This document shows, piece after piece, positions 9,622-16,812 of a DNA stretch of 43,006 bases. The translations under genes were made by a program, and so were the position numbers. The notes beneath the pieces are model-generated. The model was not told the origin of the DNA, made no database searches, and saw only the letters and a program-made list of their open reading frames with translations. Origin of the DNA: Lachnospiraceae bacterium (lineage in GTDB: Bacteria > Bacillota > Clostridia > Lachnospirales > Lachnospiraceae); contig JAEEIK010000105.1 of the NCBI GenBank assembly GCA_016281335.1, positions 1 through 43,006 of the forward strand. The letters run 5' to 3'. Each line of letters opens with the position of its first letter. Positions within the stretch are counted from its first letter, which is position 1.

Positions 9622-10611
9622 ATGCCTAAGGGAAGGAATCAGAAACTGAAACTCTATTATCTGAGCCGTATCATGCTGGAAAGAACAGATGATGAACATG
9701 CGCTGACTATGCCGCAGATACAGAAGGCGCTTGAGGAGTATGACGTGAGCGCGGACCGCAAGAGTCTGTACGATGATCTGGAAGCTCTTAAATTCATGGG
9801 CATGGATGTGATAGGAGAAAAGCAGGGACGCAGCTTCGTTTATCATGTGGGACAGAAACATTTTGAGATCGCGGAACTGAAACTGCTGGTGGATGCGATA
9901 CAGTCTTCGAAATTCATCTCGGAAAACAAATCAAGAGATCTGATAAAAAAACTGACTGCTCTTGTCAGTAATTATGAAGCTTCACAGCTGAAACGACAGG
10001 TGGTGGTGCAGGGACGCATCAAGACCATGAATGAGAGCATCTATTACATCATCGATGATATCCACAACGCCATAAGTAACAACAAACAGATACGTTTCGA
10101 ATATCTTCAGTGGGATCTGGAGAAAAAGATGGTGCGCAGGAAGGACAAGATATATGAGATAAGTCCCTGGGCACTGAGCTGGAATGATGAGAACTATTAT
10201 CTGATCGCTTATGATGCGGATGATGAGAAGATAAAGCATTACCGCGTGGACAAGATGCGAAATATCGAGGTGTCGGAAAAAAGCCGTGAAGGAAGAGGAC
10301 ATTTTCAGAAAATAGATATGGCTGCATATGCGAGAATAAACTTCGGCATGTTCGGCGGTGAGGAAGTAAGGGTAAGACTGCAGTTTAAGAATGATATCGT
10401 AGGCGTACTGATCGACCGTTTCGGCAAAGACATACCCATATACCGTTCCGAGAAAAACGGCTGGTCGGAAACGAAAGTTGACGTGGCGCTCAGTGATCAG
10501 TTCTTAGGCTGGATATTCTCACTCGGCACAAAGATAAAGATAGTCGGACCTGATGAAGTGGCAGAGAGATTCGCAAAGGAACTGAAGGAAATAAGAAAGG
10601 CATATAAATAA
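9622..10611 (+). CDS. WYL-domain transcriptional regulator
   Basis: 329 residues; GGAGG lies 7 bases before the ATG. Residues about 8-75 form a winged helix (YYLSRIMLERTDDEHALTMP, then SADRKSLYDDLEALKFMG), as in HTH_11/DeoR-like regulators. Residues about 150-215 are a WYL domain (IRFEYLQWDLEKKM, EISPWALSWNDENYYLIAYD, HYRVDKM), with YYL in the signature position. A C-terminal extension of the WCX type follows. WYL proteins are ligand- or nucleic-acid-responsive regulators, known from DNA-damage and phage-defence loci such as BrxR/CapW. Its place inside the cluster suggests it controls the cluster, but I found no clear palindromic operator. Its stop is three bases from the next start. Confidence 0.92.
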   Translation: MPKGRNQKLKLYYLSRIMLERTDDEHALTMPQIQKALEEYDVSADRKSLYDDLEALKFMGMDVIGEKQGRSFVYHVGQKHFEIAELKLLVDAIQSSKFISENKSRDLIKKLTALVSNYEASQLKRQVVVQGRIKTMNESIYYIIDDIHNAISNNKQIRFEYLQWDLEKKMVRRKDKIYEISPWALSWNDENYYLIAYDADDEKIKHYRVDKMRNIEVSEKSREGRGHFQKIDMAAYARINFGMFGGEEVRVRLQFKNDIVGVLIDRFGKDIPIYRSEKNGWSETKVDVALSDQFLGWIFSLGTKIKIVGPDEVAERFAKELKEIRKAYK

Positions 10612-10613
10612 AT

Positions 10614-11255
10614 ATGGAGCCGAAATACAGGGAGAATTCGAAAAAATATTGGGAGGATGTACATCAGAGCTACGACAGCACGAAGATCAAAGTTGATGAC
10701 TGGCTGGAGCGATTTGATGATATCATAATGGCTTCAACGAGGCCGATAATGGATCTTGGCTGCGGCGGCGGCAATGATACCAAGTATCTTACGGAGAAGG
10801 GAAAACAGGTGATAGCCTGCGACGGCTCGGAACATGCCATTGCAAATCTTAAAGCTAATTTCCCGGATATCAGAGAAGCAAGATGCATGGATATGCTGGA
10901 GGGTTTTGATTTTGAGGATGAGAGTTTTGAAGTGATCATCGCAGACCTCTGCCTGCATTATTTCGGAGAGAAGGATACGGAGATGATAATCTCGGAACTA
11001 AAGCGCATACTTCTTCCGGGAGGACATATAATCCTGCGAGTCAATTCGATCAATGACGTTAACCACGGCGCAGGACAGGGTAAGGAGATAGAGTACCATG
11101 TTTTTGAAAGCAGTCAGGGAACGATGAAACGTTTCTTTGACGAGGCGGATATACGGAAGTTTTTTAAAGAGTTTGAGATCGAATATCTGAAGGAAGAGAT
11201 CATGAGCAGATACAGGCTGGAAAAAAGACTGTACAGGGTATGTGTGAGGAAATGA
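10614..11255 (+). CDS. Class I SAM-dependent methyltransferase
   Basis: 213 residues. The start codon lies two bases after the WYL gene stop and has only a weak AAAGG 13 bases upstream, suggesting translational coupling. SAM-binding motif I is DLGCGGGND (about 43-51), an acidic residue ends the next strand (IACDGSEHA), and a motif II/III-like IIADLCLHYFGE and LLPGGHIILRVNS follow. The layout matches small-molecule methyltransferases of the TehB/UbiE type. The substrate cannot be read from sequence. The last bases overlap the start region of the next lipoprotein gene. Confidence 0.9.
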   Translation: MEPKYRENSKKYWEDVHQSYDSTKIKVDDWLERFDDIIMASTRPIMDLGCGGGNDTKYLTEKGKQVIACDGSEHAIANLKANFPDIREARCMDMLEGFDFEDESFEVIIADLCLHYFGEKDTEMIISELKRILLPGGHIILRVNSINDVNHGAGQGKEIEYHVFESSQGTMKRFFDEADIRKFFKEFEIEYLKEEIMSRYRLEKRLYRVCVRK

Positions 11256-11257
11256 AT

Positions 11258-12127
11258 ATGAAGAAGATCGTAACGGCTCTGATACTGTGTGTTATGATGC
11301 TCAGTCTGGCCGCATGCGGACATACGAAGAGCGCCAACAAGCTTATCCGTGAAGCCAAGCGCGCCCACGGGTCTGCTACAGTGGTTTCCAAAACCGAGGA
11401 TCCTGACGGCGCCACAGTCGTCCTGCATGATAAGCTGCAGGATTTTGATTACAGGGTTACCAGTTACATGGATGCCTTTATCATGGATGGCGAAGAATTC
11501 GGCAGCATGCCGGGGGCCTCGGATGATTTTCAATATGCTCTTGTGGATAAGATAAAAGCAGATCAGCAGACAGAGATCAGTAATATAGAGCAAAAGTATG
11601 GGGCGACTTTCAGTACTGACCTGGGACCGACAGTCTATGCGGGCGATCCTAACTCGGCCAAACAGGCAGCTATTGAGATCGCAGATATATATCAGAAGAA
11701 CAATCTGAAGCACAGACTGGATAACTTAGTCATCATGGCCTATGCTCAAAGCAGCTATTATCATGACCGTACGGGATACTACGGCAGAGATGAAGAAGTG
11801 GCGGGACATATCATTCTTCCGAAGCTGGAGTGGTCGGGCGCGGACCAGGCAATGATCGAGGAGTATACTTACAAGGCAAAAGAAATAGATGCGGATGCGG
11901 AATATTTAAGGAGCGAGATCGTGACTTTTGCGGAGACCGGTTTTGATCTTGAACAGGTGACGGCTACCGGAGACTGCCCGAGAAGTGAGGACGCGCCGGT
12001 AACGCTTTATTATTTCAAGGCTTCTGACGGAGGAGAATTCTATATTGCGGATTTCTGCATAAATGATGAAATACGTCCGAGTGAATTCGACAATGCCAAT
12101 AACTATGTTAACAGGACTTATCCTTGA
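11258..12127 (+). CDS. Lipoprotein of unknown function
   Basis: 289 residues from the ATG at 11258, with AGGA 7 bases upstream. ATGs at 11240 and 11252 would overlap the methyltransferase gene and extend the signal peptide; the 11252 one forms an ATGA overlap. The N-terminus is a lipoprotein signal: MKK, a hydrophobic core and lipobox LAAC with Cys20. The mature part has no domain I recognise. It is mixed alpha/beta with a YY-rich centre (SSYYHDRTGYYGRDEE) and two Cys, and ends NNYVNRTYP. Expected to be anchored outside the membrane. The next gene also encodes a lipoprotein. Confidence 0.85.
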   Translation: MKKIVTALILCVMMLSLAACGHTKSANKLIREAKRAHGSATVVSKTEDPDGATVVLHDKLQDFDYRVTSYMDAFIMDGEEFGSMPGASDDFQYALVDKIKADQQTEISNIEQKYGATFSTDLGPTVYAGDPNSAKQAAIEIADIYQKNNLKHRLDNLVIMAYAQSSYYHDRTGYYGRDEEVAGHIILPKLEWSGADQAMIEEYTYKAKEIDADAEYLRSEIVTFAETGFDLEQVTATGDCPRSEDAPVTLYYFKASDGGEFYIADFCINDEIRPSEFDNANNYVNRTYP

Positions 12128-12178
12128 TAAACATGTAGTGTAAAGTGAGATATGATTCATGAAGAGAAGGGGCTGCAT

Positions 12179-13243
12179 ATGAGAAAAAAGAGAACATATC
12201 TTTTGTTAATGGTGATGATACTGGCCGGAATGCTTATGATAAGCTGTGGCGCGGATGAGCCGGAGGAGGAGCAGACTTCGCGTAAAAGAAGGGAAGATAA
12301 GAGCAGTGAAAGTGTTGTGACAGAGACTCCGACACCGACAGAGATCGAGACGGTGCCCGAACCTGAACCTGAACCCGAGCAGGAGCCCGAACCCGAAGCT
12401 GAATTAACAGGCAGGGAGATATTCACGAATGTAAGCAGTGATGTGTTTAGAGAAGTAGAGAACAAGCTTAACAGCGGAAGCTACTACGGCTTCATGGGCT
12501 GTATATTTTCTGATCCGAGAGACATATACTGGGATGAAGTGTTCTATGACGGCGCGGGATTTGACATGGGCTATCCTTCCGCAAAGATAAAGAATGCTTA
12601 TCTGAAGGAGAGCGGAGAGGATGAGATATATACGGATCTCACCGTGATAGCCGGCGATGATGTAAGAGCTTTTGTTAAAGAGACTACGGGTTATGAATAT
12701 TCGGATATGAATAATCCGCTGACTTTTGTTTATCTCAAGGGCTATGATCTGTATATCAATCAGCATGGTGATACCAACCGCTTCTCGGTAGAGCTGACGG
12801 ATGTGCATTACGAGAACGGCGAGTATATCGCAACCTATGATCATTTGGACGAGAGTCGCTGCATCACTTTTGTTGATGATAACGGTAAGTACCGTTTTAT
12901 CTCAAACCTTCCGAAGTGGTTCGTTATCGATCCGACGGGCGGAGGCGATATAGATCAGAGCATGATCACCGACGGCATGATACTTCCTGACAGCGATTGG
13001 CGAAAACTCTCGGAAGACGAGCTGGAAGGACTTAATGCAAAAGAACTAAGGATCGCGCGTAACGAGATATATGCAAGACACGGAAGGATGTTTAACGATA
13101 AGGAGCTGCAGTCGTATTTTGATCAGATGGAATGGTACTATCCGATGTATGAAGCCTCGGAGTTTGATGAGGGGATACTCAATGAATATGAGCTGTATAA
13201 CCTGGAACTGATAAAACAGTTTGAGAAGAAGATAACGGAATGA
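12179..13243 (+). CDS. YARHG-domain lipoprotein
   Basis: 354 residues from the ATG at 12179, preceded by AGAAGGGG. An in-frame ATG at 12152 has no good site. The signal peptide ends in a lipobox (MISC, Cys23). A low-complexity linker rich in Thr-Pro and Pro-Glu (about 45-80) leads to a globular extracellular part. At the C-terminus ELRIARNEIYARHGRMF, with the following YF...WY residues, is a clear YARHG domain, found in extracellular or cell-wall proteins of Clostridia; its function is unknown. The gene lies between another lipoprotein gene and the PARG-like gene. Its stop overlaps the ribosome binding site of the PARG-like gene, arguing for one transcript. Confidence 0.9.
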   Translation: MRKKRTYLLLMVMILAGMLMISCGADEPEEEQTSRKRREDKSSESVVTETPTPTEIETVPEPEPEPEQEPEPEAELTGREIFTNVSSDVFREVENKLNSGSYYGFMGCIFSDPRDIYWDEVFYDGAGFDMGYPSAKIKNAYLKESGEDEIYTDLTVIAGDDVRAFVKETTGYEYSDMNNPLTFVYLKGYDLYINQHGDTNRFSVELTDVHYENGEYIATYDHLDESRCITFVDDNGKYRFISNLPKWFVIDPTGGGDIDQSMITDGMILPDSDWRKLSEDELEGLNAKELRIARNEIYARHGRMFNDKELQSYFDQMEWYYPMYEASEFDEGILNEYELYNLELIKQFEKKITE

Positions 13244-13253
13244 GGATGTATAT

Positions 13254-14057
13254 ATGAATCTGATAGCTGTAGGAAATGAAACGCTTAAGATATGTGAAAA
13301 GGCATGTTACAGCGTAAACGGGACGGAAGTAAAGTTTCCTGAGGGCAGCTTTTATGAGGCTGAGATCATCACGCCGAAGATGGGAGAGGAACTGCTTAAG
13401 AAGGAACTGTCCCTGCCGGAGAATAAGGATATGTGCAGGATAGTCATAAAGAACAGTGATTCCTACGCAGCGGCCCGGGATTACGATAAGGCACTGGTGA
13501 TGAACTTTGCAAATGCGCATAATCCCGGCGGCGGATTCCGCCTGGGTGCGACAGCCCAGGAGGAAGCTCTGTGCAGATGCAGCACACTGTATAAATCCAT
13601 AACTTCCGCCAAGGCTGCAGAGATGTATAAGTACAATAATACTCATATAAGCAGTGTGGAATCGGACTATATGATAATATCGCCTGAGGTGCTGGTATTC
13701 AGGGATGAGAAGCTGAACCTGCTTGATGAGCCTTTCATAACAGCCGTGATAACTGCTCCGGCGCCAAACAGATACGGCGCTGCAGTACTTGCTTCGCCGG
13801 CAAAGATAAAAGAGACTTTTATAAGAAGGATAAAGATAATACTTAAGGCTGCTGCAGAGAGAGGCTATAAAGAGCTGGTGCTAGGAGCCTGGGGCTGCGG
13901 CGCATTCGGAAACAAGCCTGAAGAAGTGGCCGGCTATTTCAGGGAAGCCATTATCGATGAAAAGCTCGGAGTTTTCTTTGAAGAGATATGCTTTGCCATA
14001 TACGGCAGGGAGGACGGCAAAAATATCACGGAGTTCAGAAAAGTATTTGAACAGTAA
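13254..14057 (+). CDS. Bacterial-type poly(ADP-ribose) glycohydrolase (TIGR02452 family)
   Basis: 267 residues. The signature of microbial PARG is present: FANAHNPGGGFRLGATAQEEALCR, with the triple Gly at 92-94 and catalytic QEE at 102-104. Further family marks are CRCSTLYKSI, TAPAPNRYG and LVLGAWGCGAFGNKPEEVA. Known members remove ADP-ribose, as mono- or polymer, from targets using the second Glu of QEE; all these residues are intact here. It is cytoplasmic. GAGG precedes the ATG and overlaps the stop of the lipoprotein gene. With the macrodomain protein at 7824 it gives the cluster two predicted ADP-ribose-processing enzymes. I could not identify a transferase that would place the modification. 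Confidence 0.93.
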   Translation: MNLIAVGNETLKICEKACYSVNGTEVKFPEGSFYEAEIITPKMGEELLKKELSLPENKDMCRIVIKNSDSYAAARDYDKALVMNFANAHNPGGGFRLGATAQEEALCRCSTLYKSITSAKAAEMYKYNNTHISSVESDYMIISPEVLVFRDEKLNLLDEPFITAVITAPAPNRYGAAVLASPAKIKETFIRRIKIILKAAAERGYKELVLGAWGCGAFGNKPEEVAGYFREAIIDEKLGVFFEEICFAIYGREDGKNITEFRKVFEQ

Positions 14058-14072
14058 TATCGGGGGTGACAG

Positions 14073-14714
14073 ATGAAATTCGAAGCTGATGAAAAAGGGA
14101 TATATCTGAAGAAATTATTTAAGAAGATCACTATTCCTTACGGAGAGATAAAAAGCATTATCGCAAAATCTCCACAGGTGACTTTTATCACAACAAAAGA
14201 CGGTAAGGAATACATGGATGAGGATATGATAGGTCTGCCCTTTCGGTATTTTTTCATCTTCGATAAGATATCCGAATATAACATCGGATACAGATATGAA
14301 GGTCAGGTCGAAGAGAGTATCTTCGGGATCTTTACCGGGGATAAGGTGCAGGAGTATATTGATAAGCAGGTGGAGGAAGTAAGGGATAAGGCGATAGCTG
14401 TTACCAGGAACAAGCTGGGGAATGAGTATGATCTGGAATTCATCGTTAAGACCATACATAAGGAAACCTTCCTGTTTATCAGGCTGCTGAAAGACGGACA
14501 GGTGATCAATGCATTCAATAATTCTTTAGATGATCAAGAGGCCGGAGTGACAGAGGTGTTCAATTTCACCATGCTGTCGTATCTGCATGAATGGGATGCG
14601 CATACAGGGACCGGAAGATATGTGGTACTGGATGAAAGAGCAGGCATACCCGATGAAGTCGACCTGCACTGTTCCGAGTATGATCTGGAACATAATTTCT
14701 ATCATAATATATAG
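14073..14714 (+). CDS. Unknown protein, paralogue of the gene at 8958
   Basis: 213 residues with GGGGGTGA before the ATG. It is a full-length homologue of the product of 8958-9602 (shared ADEKG, LFKKITI, KDGKEY/KNGDEY, EFIVKTIHKETFLFIRLLKDGQVI, VFNFTMLSYL, GRYVVLDE). The most conserved parts are the first 45 residues and the C-terminal half. The middle differs (FRYFFIFDKISEYNIGYRYEGQ). There is no signal peptide or membrane segment. It follows the PARG gene by 15 bases, as its paralogue follows the macrodomain gene, so each copy sits directly behind an ADP-ribose-processing gene. That pairing suggests linked function but is not proof. Confidence 0.85.
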   Translation: MKFEADEKGIYLKKLFKKITIPYGEIKSIIAKSPQVTFITTKDGKEYMDEDMIGLPFRYFFIFDKISEYNIGYRYEGQVEESIFGIFTGDKVQEYIDKQVEEVRDKAIAVTRNKLGNEYDLEFIVKTIHKETFLFIRLLKDGQVINAFNNSLDDQEAGVTEVFNFTMLSYLHEWDAHTGTGRYVVLDERAGIPDEVDLHCSEYDLEHNFYHNI

Positions 14715-14740
14715 TTAAAAGAATGAGGTAGGTATAAGTT

Positions 14741-15430
14741 ATGGCAGATATCATTGCAGTTGATCAGCATACATGGCGGATCGAGGACGGGATTGTAAGA
14801 TTTTTCGTTTTGGAAGGATCGGAAAAGGCGCTGATGATAGACAGCGGAATGAATGTACCGGATGCAAAAGCCTATGGTGAAAAGCTGAGTGATAAGCCGC
14901 TGTATCTGCTGAATACTCACGCCGACAGAGATCATATATCGGGTAACGGCGCTTTCGAAAAGATGTATATGAATCCTGCGGAAGAAGAGAATTACCGCGC
15001 TGCCGGCGGCACCGGTGAGATGGTTCCCATCGTTGACGGGGATATCATCGATCTCGGAGACAGACCTTTGGAGATAATAGAGATACCGGGACATACGCCG
15101 GGGAGCGTCGCTATACTTGATATCAACAACAGAGTTCTGTATTCCGGAGATTCGGTACAGGACGGCAATGTATTCATGTTCGGTAAATTCAGGGACATGA
15201 AGAAGTACATTCCCAGCATGGAAAAGCTGAGGACTTATGAAGAGCGCTTTGATGAGATCTTTCCTTCTCACGGCACGCTGCCTGTGAAAAAAGAATTGAT
15301 ATCGCTGTTGATCGAAGGCGCTACGGAGATCATCAACGGCAGTGTTCAGGGCAAAGAAGCTGAAATGTTCGGAAACAAATTCCTTCATTATCAGTTCCCT
15401 TATGCCGGATTCTTCGGCGAAGCGAACTGA
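14741..15430 (+). CDS. Metallo-beta-lactamase-fold hydrolase with altered metal ligands
   Basis: 229 residues with GAGGTAGG upstream. The fold is recognisable: THADRDHISGN for the first metal motif, IPGHTPGSVAILD, VLYSGDSVQDG and FPSHGTLP. The usual HxHxDH is HxDxDH here, and the position that normally follows the first strand pair as a His-Pro is Asn-Pro (MNPAEEE), so two usual ligands are replaced while the later His, Asp and His remain. It may bind one metal or a different one. Glyoxalase-II-like or other small ester/thioester hydrolases are plausible; the substrate cannot be told. It lies in the same run as the PARG gene, 26 bases after the preceding gene. Confidence 0.88.
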   Translation: MADIIAVDQHTWRIEDGIVRFFVLEGSEKALMIDSGMNVPDAKAYGEKLSDKPLYLLNTHADRDHISGNGAFEKMYMNPAEEENYRAAGGTGEMVPIVDGDIIDLGDRPLEIIEIPGHTPGSVAILDINNRVLYSGDSVQDGNVFMFGKFRDMKKYIPSMEKLRTYEERFDEIFPSHGTLPVKKELISLLIEGATEIINGSVQGKEAEMFGNKFLHYQFPYAGFFGEAN

Positions 15431-15456
15431 GGAAAGCAGAACGGGAGAGCTGATAT

Positions 15457-16293
15457 ATGAAAAAGCTGCTTAATAAGATCGCAGTAGTAACGGGGGCAAA
15501 CTCAGGAATGGGGTTTGCCACCGCCCGCGCATTTCTCGATGAAGACGCGACCGTGATCATGCTCTGCAGGGATGAGAAGCGTGGTAAAGAGGCATACAAA
15601 AAACTGTTAAGTGACGGTAACAGCCGTACATATCTGATCCTCTGCGACCTGGGGGATTATGCATCCGTCAGGGCTTTCTCAAAACAGGTGCATGAGATGT
15701 TTGATCATCTGGACATCCTGGTAAACAATGCAGGCTTTATCTCCCTTGACAGACAGGAGACTAAAGAAGGACTGGAGAAGCAGTTTGGCATCAATCATAT
15801 CGGACACTTTCTGCTGACTACGGAACTGCTTGATATGATGGGTGAGGGAGCGCGTATAGTAAATGTTGCATCAGGCGCGCATAAGACCGGGAAGATACAT
15901 TTTGATGACATTAATTTAACTAAAGGCTTTAATGTGGTGAAAGCCTACTCCCAGAGCAAGCTGGCAAATGTCCTCTTTACAAGGGAGCTGGCAAGACGTG
16001 TTGCAGACAGAGGGATAACGGTCAACTGCTGTCATCCCGGCGCAGTTGCGACCAATATAGGCATAGACAGAAAGACGGGTTTCGGCAAAACGATCACCGG
16101 CATGCTTAAACCCTTCTTCAGAACACCCGAAGAAGGCGCAAGGACTGCTATCTTCCTTGCGACTGATGATTCGGTTAAAGACATCAGCGGTGAATATTTC
16201 TATGACTGTAAGATAGCGAAATCTTCGAAAAGATCGAAGGATCCGGAGCTGGCAAAGAAGCTCTATGAGTTCAGTGAAAAGCTGCTGTCATAG
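15457..16293 (+). CDS. Short-chain dehydrogenase/reductase (retinol-dehydrogenase-like)
   Basis: 278 residues. It shows the classical SDR marks in order: nucleotide-binding TGANSGMG (about 13-20), CDLGD, NNAG (about 92-95), IVNVASGAH with the catalytic Ser, and YSQSK with catalytic Tyr and Lys. The C-terminal extension resembles the RDH/WW-domain oxidoreductase branch (HPGAVATNIG, PEEGARTAIFLATDD). It acts on an alcohol or ketone using NAD(P)H; the substrate is unknown. It is the last plus-strand gene of the run, and its stop overlaps by six bases the stop of the minus-strand lipoprotein gene. Confidence 0.92.
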   Translation: MKKLLNKIAVVTGANSGMGFATARAFLDEDATVIMLCRDEKRGKEAYKKLLSDGNSRTYLILCDLGDYASVRAFSKQVHEMFDHLDILVNNAGFISLDRQETKEGLEKQFGINHIGHFLLTTELLDMMGEGARIVNVASGAHKTGKIHFDDINLTKGFNVVKAYSQSKLANVLFTRELARRVADRGITVNCCHPGAVATNIGIDRKTGFGKTITGMLKPFFRTPEEGARTAIFLATDDSVKDISGEYFYDCKIAKSSKRSKDPELAKKLYEFSEKLLS

Positions 16294-16773
16294 TCTTCCC
16301 ATGAAGACTTCATAAGTTGCAAACGACGTACCGTCAGCGTCAAACACTTCAAGTTCCGCGCTCATGGGTCCGTCAAGTTCTTTAAGCTCCATGGAACAGC
16401 CCTCGGGGATCTCTATGGCATCTGCCGAATAATACATACTGTCATGGTCGATCACACGCAGCAGGTATTTGCCGTCTTCACTTAAATCAGATAAAGCAAC
16501 CTCAGCCGTAGCGTCCTGCGCGAGAGCCTTTATCGTCGTGCTTCCCCAGAGTGTTGTCTTCCTGTTATCCTGAGTATCGGGAATGATCCATATATCTGCT
16601 TCTTCGATCCTGCTGGTGAAAGAAAACTTTAGGGTCTCAGCTTCCGTTTCTGACAGCTCAGTGCCGGAATTATTCGTGTTCACTTCATTTTCCTGTTTCC
16701 CGCAGCCGAATAAACCTAAGAGCATGATCAGGCACCCCATATACTTTATAAGATTTTTCACTTTATTTTTCAT
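16288..16773 (-). CDS. Small lipoprotein of unknown function
   Basis: 161 residues from the ATG at 16773; an ATG at 16782 adds three. The basic N-terminus KNKVKNLIKY, the hydrophobic core MGCLIMLLGLFG and Cys24 form a lipoprotein signal (lipobox LFGC). The mature part is mainly beta (SFTSRIEEADIWIIPDT, YLLRVIDHDSMYYSADAIEIPEG) and acidic; I recognise no domain. The upstream TATAAT overlaps the 16782 start, so the expected transcript start falls near 16774 and the message would be almost leaderless, with no clear ribosome binding site. It is downstream of nadE but may have this promoter of its own. Confidence 0.8.
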   Translation of the reverse strand: MKNKVKNLIKYMGCLIMLLGLFGCGKQENEVNTNNSGTELSETEAETLKFSFTSRIEEADIWIIPDTQDNRKTTLWGSTTIKALAQDATAEVALSDLSEDGKYLLRVIDHDSMYYSADAIEIPEGCSMELKELDGPMSAELEVFDADGTSFATYEVFMGRL

Positions 16774-16780
16774 AAAGCTC

Positions 16781-16789
16781 ATTATAACA
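16781..16789 (-). promoter_or_regulatory. Extended -10 promoter at the small lipoprotein gene
   Basis: Read on the minus strand the bases are TG-T-TATAAT, a perfect extended -10 element. The -35 region (TTCGCT) is weak. The hexamer overlaps the more upstream possible start codon. Confidence 0.45.
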
Positions 16790-16812
16790 CAGGCCGGGGC
16801 AAAAGCGAAGTC

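Noticed and set aside
16291-16312. GTCTTC/GAAGAC inverted repeat between convergent genes as terminator
   Set aside because: Only six pairs and no T-tract on either strand, and it lies inside the minus-strand coding sequence.
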